From CAVPTL01 sp963708725 (GTDB lineage Bacteria > Actinomycetota > Thermoleophilia > Gaiellales > JAICJC01), in contig CAVPTL010000008.1 in the NCBI GenBank assembly GCA_963708725.1, positions 372,001 to 436,000 on the forward strand: 64,000 nucleotides of DNA, written 5' to 3'. The position numbers were made by a program, and so were the translations under genes. Within the stretch, counting starts at the first letter, position 1; each line of letters begins with the position of its first letter. Below, piece after piece: positions 1 through 8,553 of the stretch. The notes beneath the pieces were generated by a model. It was not told the DNA's origin. It saw only the letters and a list, made by a program, of their open reading frames with translations, and made no database searches.

Positions 1-699
1 TACATGTAATGCCCGGTTTCGAACTCACCGACGAACGGTTTGGTTACGACCTCGATGTGCTTGAGCCATTTGACTGAGGCGACGCCGTACCAGTGTGGCA
101 CGATCAGCCGAAACGGGGCTCCATGATCAGGGTTGAGCGGTTCACCATTCATCTCGTAGGCGATCATGATTTCAGCCGAAGGATCGGCTGCATGGACGAG
201 GGTCAATGACCGCTCGAACGAGAGGTCTGAGGCATCGATGTCTTTGAGCACGGGGTTGAGGATGTATGAGCCGTGGTCGACTCCGGCGAACAGCACTTCG
301 ACGCCGGTGTCGAGCGGCGCCGCCTGCTCGAGCACCTCGTGCAGCAGCGCTCCCTTCCAACTTGCGGTGGAGACTGCGTAGTCGCCCCACGGCTCGCCGG
401 CGGGGAGCGGCCGCATCGCGAGCCGTCCATTGCCGGCGCATTCGAGGGTCACGACGCGCTCGATCGAAGGCATCGCCTTGAGCTCGTCGAGACTCAGCGC
501 ATAAGGGATGGCCGACCGCTCCGCCGATCTCAAGCCGGCCGTCGTGGTCGGGGACGGGGAAGTTGCTGCGCACATAGTGCAGCTCAGTCGGGGTGATGTC
601 GGTCTCAAGCGCCTCGGGTGGCGCCTCGGCATTGAACGGCTGACCGTGGATCATCGTCAGCGCCGCACGTTCTCGTTCCAGATCGTCTGCTAGAGCCAC
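1..699 (-). pseudogene. Sulfite oxidase-like molybdopterin oxidoreductase, frameshifted, 3' end off window
   Basis: This encodes a sulfite-oxidase-family molybdenum-cofactor enzyme, probably a cytosolic oxidoreductase since no Tat signal is visible. It starts at a GTG at 699 behind a GGGAGG ribosome site. The first frame runs to about GGAVGHP, and the homology then continues one frame over from YALSLDELKAMPS, so one extra base lies near 501-504. Downstream are ECAGNGR, whose Cys is the expected molybdenum ligand, and the late motif FRLIVPHWYGVASVKWLK. The shifted frame stays open to base 1. It is the last visible gene of a minus-strand run beginning at 4634. Whether the shift is a true mutation or a sequence error cannot be told here. 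Confidence 0.75.
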
Positions 700-740
700 G
701 ATCGGCCTCCCTTAGTCGGATGGTGTGAAGTGGTCACGGT

Positions 741-1604
741 TCAGTAGTCGGGGTCTTGGAACGTCGGGTCTCTGTCCTCGTTAAACGCCCCGATCCCCTC
801 GATCCGGTCGGGATGTACGGCCGAACGCCAATGAGCTTCCATCATTATCGAGATCGCCTGCTCGGTCGGCTGGCCCTGACCCAGGTGGACAGCCCGTTTC
901 ACCGCTCGTGCCGCCGTCGGCGAGTTGCTGGCGATCTTCTCGGCGACGCGCAGCGCCGCCTCCGTGAGTTCGGCCTGTGGGTGGAGCTCGTTGACCATGC
1001 CTAGACGATAGGCCTCCTGGGCGGTGATCGGATCTCCGGTCAGAAGCATCTGCATCGCTTTTCCGGGCGGGAGCACTCGGGGCAAGAACACCGGTGAACC
1101 GCCGCCGGCCGAGAGGCCGATCATGGCCTCGGGCTGGCCGAACGTGGCGTTGTCGGAGGCGATGATGAAGTCGGTGCTCTGCGCGATCTCGGACCCGCCG
1201 CCGTAGGCGACACCGTTGACCGCCGCGAAGATCGGCGTTCGCAACTCGCGCAGCGTGTAGAGAGTGCGGTCGAAGGCCTGGCGTTGCCGAAGCCAGTCCT
1301 CCTTGGTCATACTGTGGCGCTCGCGGAGGTCGCTGCCGACGGAGAAGGCGTGGTCGCCGGCACCGGTGATCACCGCAACCCGCACGGCGGTCTGTACCCC
1401 GATGGTCTCCAGTACTTCGGTCAGGCGAGCGCCCATCGCTGTTGTGATGGCGTTGTCGGGCGGCCGGTTCAGCGTGATCAGGGCGATTGCCCCGTCGCCG
1501 TGATAGGTGAGCAGGACGGGATCGTCGGGCTCGTCGCCGGCGGCGAGTGGCGGACTGAAGTCCAGATTCCTCCAGCGGTCTGTGTGTGATGATTCTGATG
1601 CCAC
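741..1604 (-). CDS. Enoyl-CoA hydratase/isomerase family protein
   Basis: A crotonase-fold protein of 287 residues, likely hydrating or isomerising an acyl-CoA. The GTG start at 1604 is preceded by AGGAG, which overlaps the stop region of the peroxidase gene upstream, so the two are co-transcribed. Visible landmarks are the first oxyanion-hole segment FSVGSDL (about 87-93) and the second, GGGSEIA (135-141). Glu139 and Glu159 (QPEAMIGL) match the two acid residues of true hydratases, so hydratase activity is plausible. The substrate is unknown. Its place between a DyP peroxidase and a molybdoenzyme is unusual for a fatty-acid oxidation gene. Confidence 0.85.
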   Translation of the reverse strand: MASESSHTDRWRNLDFSPPLAAGDEPDDPVLLTYHGDGAIALITLNRPPDNAITTAMGARLTEVLETIGVQTAVRVAVITGAGDHAFSVGSDLRERHSMTKEDWLRQRQAFDRTLYTLRELRTPIFAAVNGVAYGGGSEIAQSTDFIIASDNATFGQPEAMIGLSAGGGSPVFLPRVLPPGKAMQMLLTGDPITAQEAYRLGMVNELHPQAELTEAALRVAEKIASNSPTAARAVKRAVHLGQGQPTEQAISIMMEAHWRSAVHPDRIEGIGAFNEDRDPTFQDPDY

Positions 1605-1612
1605 GAAGTCTC

Positions 1613-2945
1613 CTAGGTGTCGAGGTCGGCGAGCCAGCGCAGGGCGCGCAGGCCGGGTGCAAAGCAGTACTCGCCGCCTCGCGTGACGACGAATGGCGGA
1701 ACGTCGGCAAGCCGGCGTCTGATCGGCCGCTTTGGGATCGTGAACGCTGTCGCAGTCGGTGTCTGGCCGACGAGCGGATCTGCCTCCTGTGGCGCGCCGA
1801 TGAAGATCCCGTCGTTCAGCCACTGCGTCTTCACAAACTCGAACTGACGCTTCAGGTGCGACCCGGCAAACACGAAGATGATGCCGCGATCCTGGCCGTC
1901 ATCCTCGAGCTCTCCATCGGGCAGCATCGGCCCATAGCTCGTGCCCCGTCGGATCATGTGATGCAACCGAACGTCGACTCCGCCGTCATCATCGAAGGCA
2001 TCTCGCGGGTTTGCCCGACGTGCGTGAGCTCCGGCTGGACATTTGAACCCCCGTGGATCATCCCCGTAGAGGAACGCGTTGTTTCGGGTGTCGTCCGCAC
2101 CGAGCTCGGGATCGTCCCGATCGGGTGTGACCGCAAGCGGCGCACCGCTTTGCCACCGCCCGACCATCTTCGCGCCGAGCAGCGCCTCGTCCTCACGCGA
2201 AGCCGCCTTCTCCCGAAGGTAGCGGCGATATGCGGCAACCCGAGTGTGGAGCTTTCGAAAGACGATGTAGGTGCCGTTTTGCCCCAGCACCGAGGGAGTG
2301 GGCATCGGCGGCGGCGAGCCGGTCTCGTCCGGATAGCCGAGAATGAACTCACCGGCCTTGATCGGCCGCTGCAGCGGATTCGTCGGCAGGATGCCGCTGC
2401 CTTCGACCGACGGCTGGCCGATCCCATCCTTGAATCCAAACGACGTTCGCCCGGTGGGCAGCTGATAGCACTCCTGCCGCCAGATCAGCTCGACTCCCGG
2501 CAACTCATCCTGCGCAGCGCGGGCGCGCTCGGCCAGCGCTGCAAGGTGGTCTGCGTTTGACGAGAGCACCGCGACTGCCACGTGCACATCCGATGTCCCC
2601 AGGGGCTGCTCCCAGTGCTGCGGGCGCGCTCTCACCGAGGTCGCCCAGCTCTGCTGCTCGTGCCGCCATACCTTCCGAAACTCTGGTGCGAAGCTCTCGA
2701 GTGAGTCGTCGGGTACACCGAGCGCTTTGAGGCCGTTGTAGGTGAAGGCGACGGTGATCCAGGCCTCGTCCGCCGGATCGGGTGTTGTCCGCGCCGAGCC
2801 GACGAGTGGAATCAGCCGGCGCACAAGTTCGCGCCCGGCCGCGCTGTTCATCGATTCGAAGCAGCAGGTGGGTGCCGACGTAGGGGGAGGGGCGGGGATG
2901 AAGCGCACCGCCCTGGATGTCGTCCAACTCGAGCTGGACGTCCAC
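1613..2945 (-). CDS. Dyp-type peroxidase, apparent N-terminal frameshift
   Basis: A haem peroxidase of the dye-decolorizing family. The main frame carries the GXXDG signature as GFKDG about 160 residues in, and the proximal haem region GAHARRANPRD about 135 residues later. The expected N terminus (LELDDIQGGAL, then YVGTHLLLRIDE) lies in another frame starting from a GTG at 2945. It joins the main frame at SAAGRELVRRL, implying one extra base near 2844-2850. Without the shift, translation would begin at 2908 with a low-homology leader. There is no Tat or Sec signal, so the enzyme is probably cytosolic or loaded into a compartment. Its start lies one base after the DUF4331 stop. Confidence 0.82.
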
Positions 2946-2946
2946 G

Positions 2947-4071
2947 CTAGTGGTGCTCCGGCTTATCCGGCGGATCCGGGTTCGGCGGCGCGACGTAGGG
3001 GAACGTCTCGGTCGCCGGCCGCGAGGCTCCATCGACGCCGTCGCGGATCACCGGCCCCTTCCCGGCGTTGATCAGCAGCGTGAAAATCGTATCCATCACG
3101 TCATCGTTCAACGCCCGCCCGCCGCACGTCGTGTGGGGCCGTCCGGCGATCAACGCCTGCTCGATCTCGAGGTACGAACCGTGGGCGGCATACGGCTTGG
3201 TCACGTCGGTGACCAGGTAGTCGGCCAGGGCGAGTTCGGTTAGCGGATGCGTATCGCCGTCGTACGTCCAGTCCGCCTTGCCGTCGAGCCCGTCCCAGAA
3301 GCGCAGATTCGCGTTCAACCGAGCCCGGTACGCCCCGACATAGCCGTCGGCCAGGTGGAAGCCGTCCTCCATGTTGTAGATGTCGCGGATCTCGAGGTCG
3401 CGGTTGACCTGGTCAAACTGCTTGGGTGCGAGCAGCAGGTTCTTGACCTCGGGCCGGCCGACGCGCTCGATGCGGATGTTCAACCTGCCCCGCGTCAGCG
3501 TCTCGGAGACGTGCCCGACGAGCTCGACTCCCGGCAGATATGTGGCGCAGTCGATCTCGAGCACGATGCTCAGCACGTTCTTGCCGTCCATGAAGATCGA
3601 TCCGGGGTCGGTGAACGCGAGCTTCTCGGTGGCGATCGTTTTCAGCGCGGCCGGGGCGTCCATGATGAACGGATCCCAGCGCACGCCGGCGAAGGCGCGC
3701 ACACCATGGGCAGTGCCGCCCTGGTCATCGCCGACAACAAAGCCGACGGTGTCCCCACTCGGCGTATGACACGTGCCCGCTTGCGGCTCGGAACCCGCCG
3801 GGTCGGAGAACACAACGTCAAACACCAGCTCCGGGGAGTCGTGGACATCGTATGGCGATTGGCCGCTCGCGGCCTCGACCAGGTGTACCTCACGCAGCCG
3901 AAAGCGGTAGATCAGCCCGTCGGAGAACTGTGCCGACGCCGGCGCGAACGGCAGCGTGTTTTGCACCAGCACCAGATGACCCGGTCGCTCCGGACTTGGA
4001 AACGCGTACACATCCGTGATGTCGGCGATCGGATCCGCGAGCGCGCGCGGCCCTGAAATGTGATCAGACAT
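2947..4071 (-). CDS. DUF4331 family protein
   Basis: A 374-residue protein that begins with the DUF4331 hallmark: a short leader, then ADPIADITDVYAFPSPERPG. Members are beta-rich proteins of unknown function, often secreted in other bacteria, but no signal peptide is visible here. It is immediately followed by the DyP peroxidase gene, with one base between them, and preceded 20 bases upstream by a small unknown gene, so the three are probably translated from one message. The C terminus is Pro-rich. The function is unknown; a redox or substrate-binding role beside the peroxidase is inference from context only. Confidence 0.75.
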   Translation of the reverse strand: MSDHISGPRALADPIADITDVYAFPSPERPGHLVLVQNTLPFAPASAQFSDGLIYRFRLREVHLVEAASGQSPYDVHDSPELVFDVVFSDPAGSEPQAGTCHTPSGDTVGFVVGDDQGGTAHGVRAFAGVRWDPFIMDAPAALKTIATEKLAFTDPGSIFMDGKNVLSIVLEIDCATYLPGVELVGHVSETLTRGRLNIRIERVGRPEVKNLLLAPKQFDQVNRDLEIRDIYNMEDGFHLADGYVGAYRARLNANLRFWDGLDGKADWTYDGDTHPLTELALADYLVTDVTKPYAAHGSYLEIEQALIAGRPHTTCGGRALNDDVMDTIFTLLINAGKGPVIRDGVDGASRPATETFPYVAPPNPDPPDKPEHH

Positions 4072-4091
4072 GTGCCTCTTCCCTTTGCCGG

Positions 4092-4634
4092 TTAGTCGGC
4101 CGCCTCTTCGAGCAGCGGCGCCAGCACCGGGCTCGAAAGTGCGGCCTCGGCGCCCGGATCATCGAGCACCTGCTGGAACGCGCCGCCAATCCGCTCGGCC
4201 TTTCGGATCTCCTTGACCGTGCCACCGTAGTTCCGGGTGTACGCCGCCGCGGTGACCTGGGCGCCGAGGACGAAGTCCTTCACAGCCTGGGCATCGGGAA
4301 GCCCGCTGTAACCCTCGACGTGCTGGAACACATCGTCGAACAGCTGGAGCGTGGGGCCTGAGGTGAAGAAGTCATCCATGTACGAGTCCCATGGACCGTC
4401 GAAGCTGGTCGCAAACAAGAGCCGCGTGTCGTCGTCGAACAGCACGAACCGGGCCTCGTGGATCGTCGCGACGGCCATGTTGTGCTCGCCGGGGCGATAG
4501 CCCGGCTCGTCCTGAAGCGATCGCAGCGCCCGTCGGATCTCGTCTCCGTGGCCCGGCTTGACGATGAAAAACAAGCTGAACTCGCTGGTCGGACCCGAAC
4601 TTAGGCCCGGCCGTGAGTGCGTCGACTCTGACAT
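4092..4634 (-). CDS. Hypothetical protein at head of the DyP cluster
   Basis: A 180-residue soluble protein with no confident family assignment. The ATG at 4634 was chosen because GAGGGAGG lies just upstream and the longer reading is low quality. Residues 20-35 (EFSLFFIVKPGHGDEI) followed by a helix and HEARFVLFDDDTRLLFATSF look like the strand-helix-strand pattern of ferredoxin-like or dimeric alpha-beta barrel proteins, the fold class that also contains DyP. It is the first gene of a tight minus-strand run with DUF4331, DyP peroxidase and enoyl-CoA hydratase. I infer it is an accessory or second barrel enzyme of that pathway. Confidence 0.6.
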   Translation of the reverse strand: MSESTHSRPGLSSGPTSEFSLFFIVKPGHGDEIRRALRSLQDEPGYRPGEHNMAVATIHEARFVLFDDDTRLLFATSFDGPWDSYMDDFFTSGPTLQLFDDVFQHVEGYSGLPDAQAVKDFVLGAQVTAAAYTRNYGGTVKEIRKAERIGGAFQQVLDDPGAEAALSSPVLAPLLEEAAD

Positions 4635-4686
4635 CCACCCTCCCTCTGATTGGTTCGGTACTAAGAGACTCCGACCCTGGGTTGAG

Positions 4687-4905
4687 CTACCACGTGAGCT
4701 CGATTTCAAGCTCGGTGCCATCATCCTGCACCTCAAACTCCACTTTCAGGTTGACCTGATCAGGGACATGCGCCACAAACCTGATCTGTTCCCGCTCGAT
4801 CACGACGTCATTGTTTGCGCCCAGCTCGTCGGCGATCGCATGCAGTCGAGCAGCCGCATCCTCGCGCGACAACGACACCCTCTCCTGTAGCTCAACCAGT
4901 TCCAT
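4687..4905 (-). CDS. Amphi-Trp domain-containing protein
   Basis: A small 72-residue protein matching the amphi-Trp domain. It has an N-terminal helical part (VSLSREDAAARLHAIADEL), a basic middle, then VPDQVNLKVEFEV and a terminal ELEIELTW ending in the eponymous Trp. The ATG at 4905 is preferred over the upstream start at 4965 because the domain begins there. Its biochemical role is not known in the family. It lies 52 bases upstream of the DyP-cluster head gene on the same strand and could be part of that transcript. Confidence 0.65.
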   Translation of the reverse strand: MELVELQERVSLSREDAAARLHAIADELGANNDVVIEREQIRFVAHVPDQVNLKVEFEVQDDGTELEIELTW

Positions 4906-5085
4906 CCAGAACTCCGATCGTTCGCGACCGTCAGATTGGGGCTCGTGGCCAAGCCGCGGATCCACGAACCGACGCCGCTAGCGTAGCCGCAACGCCTAGC
5001 TTGCCGAGACCTGGGTCGCAGCTCGGCGAAGGAGTTCACCGCCCGCGTTATCGTCGCAGCTTTCGGTTGACGGCCTGACGAATCA

Positions 5086-5158
5086 TGGGCGGTGACGGGT
5101 TCGAACCGCCGACCCCCTGCGTGTAAAGCAGGTGCTCTCCCAGCTGAGCTAACCGCCC
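5086..5158 (-). tRNA. tRNA-Val (TAC anticodon)
   Basis: The reverse strand folds as a cloverleaf of 73 bases. The acceptor GGGCGGT pairs with ACCGCCC and is followed by discriminator A. The D arm is GCTCAGCTGGGAGAGC. The anticodon stem CTGCT/AGCAG-like region encloses TTTACAC, giving anticodon TAC, and the T arm carries GGTTCGAACC. CCA is not encoded. It lies downstream of the SGNH hydrolase gene on the same strand. Confidence 0.93.
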
Positions 5159-5161
5159 CGG

Positions 5162-5791
5162 CTACAACACTGTACTCGTGAGCACCCCGGCCACAGCCTC
5201 ACCAATCGCGCGGTGGCCAGCAGGGTCGAAGTGGATCCCGTCGAGTGGACTCGAGGTGGCGACCCCGCGAAGGTCGAGCAGGGTGACGGTTCGCTCCATG
5301 GCCATCCGTTCAAACGCCTCGGAGAACAGCTTCGACTGTTCGAATGCGTTGGGCCCAAACACCTCGTCCTCTCCCAGCGGCGCAAACGGTGGAGGCACGA
5401 TGGCCACCACCGGCGGCGCGCTGCCCTGAGGCCCCGATTCACTGCGTGCCACCATGTCGACGAGCACTCCAGCGCCCGCGGCGGCGTAGTGGGCGGTGAT
5501 GCCCTCGGGCAGGAAGACGTCGTTGGTCGCGAGGAAGATCACGACCACGTCGATCGGGGCGTGGGTGGCCAAGCACACGGGCAGGAAGGTCTTGCCGTTG
5601 AGGATCGGGTCGAGCGGATCGTCGTAGACGGTCGTGCGTCCGTTCAGGCCCTCCTCGATCACGCGCGCGTCGTCACCGAGCCGCTCGGAAAGTACACCGG
5701 GCCAGCGCACGTCGGGCGCGAACCGCTCACCGGTCTCGGGTGAGTAGCCCCACGTGTTGGAGTCGCCGTAGCAAAGGATTGTGCGCGCCAT
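5162..5791 (-). CDS. SGNH/GDSL-family hydrolase
   Basis: A 209-residue esterase/lipase-like hydrolase without a signal peptide. Block I is GDSNTWG near residue 8, where Ser follows Asp in the catalytic motif. Block II has GLNGRT with the oxyanion Gly, block III is LATND with the conserved Asn, and block V is DGIHFDPAGH with the catalytic Asp and His. The start is the ATG at 5791, just two bases after the stop of the Cys-rich gene upstream, so the pair is probably co-transcribed. The natural substrate is unknown; related enzymes deacylate esters or act on arylesters. Confidence 0.82.
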   Translation of the reverse strand: MARTILCYGDSNTWGYSPETGERFAPDVRWPGVLSERLGDDARVIEEGLNGRTTVYDDPLDPILNGKTFLPVCLATHAPIDVVVIFLATNDVFLPEGITAHYAAAGAGVLVDMVARSESGPQGSAPPVVAIVPPPFAPLGEDEVFGPNAFEQSKLFSEAFERMAMERTVTLLDLRGVATSSPLDGIHFDPAGHRAIGEAVAGVLTSTVL

Positions 5792-5793
5792 CT

Positions 5794-6147
5794 TCAGCCG
5801 GCAATGCTTGCACAGATGTCGCGACAGCGGCGACAGGACTGGGCGCACCGCTCCATCTGTTCACCACCCATCTGATCACACGACGTCGCGCAGCGGTCGT
5901 TCACGTCGGCGGCCAGCCGACAGGCCTGATGGGCGAGGTCAGAGCTTCGCAACAGCATGTCGCGAGTGAGGTCACAGACCTCGGCACAATCCTGGAGGAG
6001 GCGCAGGTGCAGGAGCTTCCCGTGTCCGCCCTCCATCTGGGCGCTGGCTGCCAGCGTCTCGACACACACCTGATGCGTGTCGGTGCAGGCGCCGATGCAC
6101 TCGGCGTAGCGTTCCCCGGCACGATGGGCGGTTGCGTGTTCGGTCAC
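5794..6147 (-). CDS. Cys-rich four-helix-bundle copper-binding protein candidate
   Basis: A 117-residue protein with about a dozen cysteines spaced along amphipathic helices (AECIGACTDTHQVC, LLQDCAEVCD, RCATSC, RCAQSCRRCRDIC). This pattern fits the DUF326/Csp-like four-helix bundles that store or bind copper(I) in the cytosol. No signal peptide is present, which favours a cytosolic form. It precedes the SGNH hydrolase gene by two bases. Metal specificity is inferred from the family and not visible in the sequence. Confidence 0.72.
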   Translation of the reverse strand: MTEHATAHRAGERYAECIGACTDTHQVCVETLAASAQMEGGHGKLLHLRLLQDCAEVCDLTRDMLLRSSDLAHQACRLAADVNDRCATSCDQMGGEQMERCAQSCRRCRDICASIAG

Positions 6148-6160
6148 TTCGCCTCCCGTT

Positions 6161-6475
6161 CTAGAGCGTTCTCGACGACCACAGGATCGCCGCTAAAACG
6201 ACGCTGACCGCGGACGCGACCAGCCCGATGATCCAGGCCTGCACCGAGAACGTTCCCATGATCGCGGCGATCGCGACCGAGACGCCCACGATGCCGCTGG
6301 TCGCGATCAGCCGGACAAACAGCGACTCGATTCGCATTCGCGGCGCCGAGCGACGCTCCAGGAACGGCACGGCGGGCGCATCCAGCGGATCCTGGTCGGC
6401 AGCAGGAACCTCGGCTTCGATCCCCTCGAGAGGCTCATCGTCGGCTCGGACTTCCGGTTTTGGTGTCTCTGACAC
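6161..6475 (-). CDS. Hypothetical membrane protein
   Basis: I do not recognise a family. The protein has an acidic Pro-rich N-terminal half, an arginine patch (RRSAPRMRIE), and two hydrophobic segments near the C terminus (LFVRLIATSGIVGVSVAIAA and IIGLVASAVSVVLAAILW) that look like a membrane hairpin. I chose the GTG at 6475, behind GAGGCAGG; the open frame extends to an ATG at 6511. It lies 13 bases upstream of the Cys-rich protein gene on the same strand and may be part of that unit. Confidence 0.55.
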   Translation of the reverse strand: MSETPKPEVRADDEPLEGIEAEVPAADQDPLDAPAVPFLERRSAPRMRIESLFVRLIATSGIVGVSVAIAAIMGTFSVQAWIIGLVASAVSVVLAAILWSSRTL

Positions 6476-6539
6476 AGCGCCTGCCTCGATGGCCAACCCA
6501 ACCCGGACCACTGTATCAGCGGGTCGATTGGGCCCCGGC

Positions 6540-8357
6540 TCAGCCGAGACGCTGATCGAGATTGACCGCGGCGGAGATCAGGGCGAGATGGGTGAACGCC
6601 TGAGGGAAGTTGCCCAGGAGCTCACCCGAGCTACCGATCTCCTCGGAGTAGAGGCCGAGGTGGTTGGCGTAGGTCAGCATCTTTTCGAACGCCAGTCGCG
6701 CCTCGTCCAGCCGATCCGCGCGGGCAAGCGCCTCGACGTACCAAAACGAGCAGATCGAAAAGGTGCCCTCGTCGCCCTCGAGCCCATCCGGCGCTGCCGA
6801 GACGTTGTACCGGTACACGAGGCTATCGGACACGAGTTCGCGGCCGATCGCATCGAGCGTCGAGAGCCACCGCGGATCCTTGGGAGCGATGAACTTGACC
6901 ATCGGCATCAAAAGCAGTGACGCGTCGAGCACATCGGAGCCGTAGCTCTGCACGAACGCCTTGCGCTTCTCGTTCCAGCCCTTGGAGAGGATCTGATGAG
7001 TGATCTGGTCGCGCACGCGTGACCAGCGAACGGTGTCGGCGGGCAGACCACGCGAGTTGGCCATGCGGATCGCGCGCTCGATTGCGACCCAGCACATCAG
7101 CCGCGAATACGTGAAGTTCTTCTGTCCTCCGCGGACCTCCCACACTCCCTCGTCGGGCCGGTCCCAGTTGTCGCACAGCCACTCCACGATCACGCACAGA
7201 TCCCGCCACGTGTCGAACGAGATCGCCTCGCCATACTTGTTGTAGAGGTAGACCGAGTCGATCAGCTCGCCGTAGATGTCGAGCTGGAGCTGGTGGGCGG
7301 CGCCATTTCCGATTCTCACCGGAGAGGACTGTTCGTAGCCTTCAAAGTGGTCGAGCTGGGATTCCGGGAGCTCGTGCCTGCCATCAATGCCATACATGAT
7401 CTGAAGCGGGCCGGCCTCCCCCCGATTCTCGGACTCCCGAAAGCGATCGGTGAGCCAGTTCATGAACGCGGCCGCCTCCTCGGTGAAACCGAGGCGCAGA
7501 AGGGCGTACACCGAGAACGCGGCGTCGCGAATCCATGTGTAGCGGTAGTCCCAGTTGCGGCCGCCGCCCATCTGCTCGGGCAGGCTCGTGGTCGGCGCGG
7601 CCACGATCGCACCCGTCGGCCGGTAGGTCAAGAGCTTCAATGTCAGAGCCGAGCGATTGACCATCTCACGCCAGCGACCGCGGTACTGCGACTTGGCCAG
7701 CCACCCCCGCCAGTAGCGCACCGTGCGCTGGAACTGCTGGGCAGCGTCGGCCTCGCGAATGCCCTTGCAGACGTAATCGTCGCCGCTGTCGGCCATCGAG
7801 AAGCTCGCGCTCCGCCCTGCCTTGAGCGTGAACTCGCACGCCACGCCGTCGCCCGACTGGGTCACCGGCTGGCTCGACTCGACCACCAGGGTGAGCTCGG
7901 GCGATCGAAAGATGGCCCCCTTCTCGCCGGCATCAACGGCGTGTGGCGAGCGGCCGTAGTTCAGCCGGGGCTGGCACTCCATGCGAAAACCCATCTCACC
8001 ACGAACGACAGTCACCCGCCGCACCAGATGACGCCGGGCATCCGCATCGCGGTGGATTGGCATGAAGTCCTGCAGCTCACCGACCCCGTCCGGCGTGAGA
8101 AAACGCGTGATCAGTACGTTGGTGTCAGGAAAATAGAGCTGCTTGATCGAGTGGCACTCCTGGGTCGGCTCGATCTTCCAAAAGCCCCCCTTGTCGGCGT
8201 CCAGCAGCGAGGCAAAGACGCTCGGCGAGTCGAACCGCGGCCAGCAGCACCATCCGATCGATCCGTCTGTCCCCACCAACGCCACCGTGTGGAGATTGCC
8301 GATGACGCCATGCTCTGCGATTGGGAGATAGCCGGCCACGCGGTCGCAGTATTCCAC
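6540..8357 (-). CDS. Glycoside hydrolase family 15 protein (trehalase/glucoamylase-like)
   Basis: A 605-residue cytosolic protein with the layout of actinobacterial GH15 enzymes. It has an N-terminal beta-sandwich starting YLPIAEHGVIGNLHTVALVG and continuing through DGSIGWCCWPRFDSPSVF. The (alpha/alpha)6 barrel follows, with GGGRNWDYRYTWIRDAAFS and the late FSICSFWYVEALARA. Related mycobacterial proteins are trehalases, so alpha-glucoside or trehalose hydrolysis is likely, though substrate cannot be fixed by eye. Length is normal for the family. A GTG at 8336 is an alternative start that would place the domain at the very N terminus. Confidence 0.85.
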   Translation of the reverse strand: MEYCDRVAGYLPIAEHGVIGNLHTVALVGTDGSIGWCCWPRFDSPSVFASLLDADKGGFWKIEPTQECHSIKQLYFPDTNVLITRFLTPDGVGELQDFMPIHRDADARRHLVRRVTVVRGEMGFRMECQPRLNYGRSPHAVDAGEKGAIFRSPELTLVVESSQPVTQSGDGVACEFTLKAGRSASFSMADSGDDYVCKGIREADAAQQFQRTVRYWRGWLAKSQYRGRWREMVNRSALTLKLLTYRPTGAIVAAPTTSLPEQMGGGRNWDYRYTWIRDAAFSVYALLRLGFTEEAAAFMNWLTDRFRESENRGEAGPLQIMYGIDGRHELPESQLDHFEGYEQSSPVRIGNGAAHQLQLDIYGELIDSVYLYNKYGEAISFDTWRDLCVIVEWLCDNWDRPDEGVWEVRGGQKNFTYSRLMCWVAIERAIRMANSRGLPADTVRWSRVRDQITHQILSKGWNEKRKAFVQSYGSDVLDASLLLMPMVKFIAPKDPRWLSTLDAIGRELVSDSLVYRYNVSAAPDGLEGDEGTFSICSFWYVEALARADRLDEARLAFEKMLTYANHLGLYSEEIGSSGELLGNFPQAFTHLALISAAVNLDQRLG

Positions 8358-8387
8358 GCGACCGGCTGCCCCACCAAACCTCCGGGC

Positions 8388-8393
8388 TATACT
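8388..8393 (+). promoter_or_regulatory. Candidate -10 box for tRNA-Asp
   Basis: A TATACT hexamer lies 47 bases upstream of the tRNA-Asp gene in the short gap after the divergent GH15 gene. No good -35 box is seen 16-18 bases further upstream, so this is a weak call. Confidence 0.3.
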
Positions 8394-8440
8394 CTGCCGT
8401 CGCCGGACGGGCAGGTTGTCGCCCGGCCGAGCGCCACCGT

Positions 8441-8514
8441 GGGGGCGTAGTTCAGCTGGTTAGAACGCCGGCCTGTCACGCCGGAGGTCGCGGGTTCGAG
8501 TCCCGTCGCTCCCG
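8441..8514 (+). tRNA. tRNA-Asp (GTC anticodon)
   Basis: A 74-base cloverleaf. The acceptor GGGGGCG pairs with CGCTCCC (one G-T pair), followed by discriminator G. The D arm contains AGTTCAGCTGGTTAGAA, the anticodon loop is CTGTCAC with anticodon GTC, and the T loop is TTCGAGT. CCA is not encoded. A perfect 33-base palindromic repeat begins seven bases after its end. Confidence 0.93.
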
Positions 8515-8520
8515 TCTGAG

Positions 8521-8553
8521 GTGAATAAATGGTGCCTGGCACCATTTATTCAC
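8521..8553. repeat. Dispersed palindrome copy 1
   Basis: A perfect inverted repeat with 16-base arms around a single central T, centred on GGTGCCTGGCACC. It lies between tRNA-Asp and the 3' end of the convergent flavoprotein gene, whose TAA stop falls inside it. The inner 31 bases are identical to copy 3 at 41967-41997. It could act as a bidirectional terminator, but there is no run of T, and near-identical copies point to a REP-like dispersed element. Confidence 0.85.
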
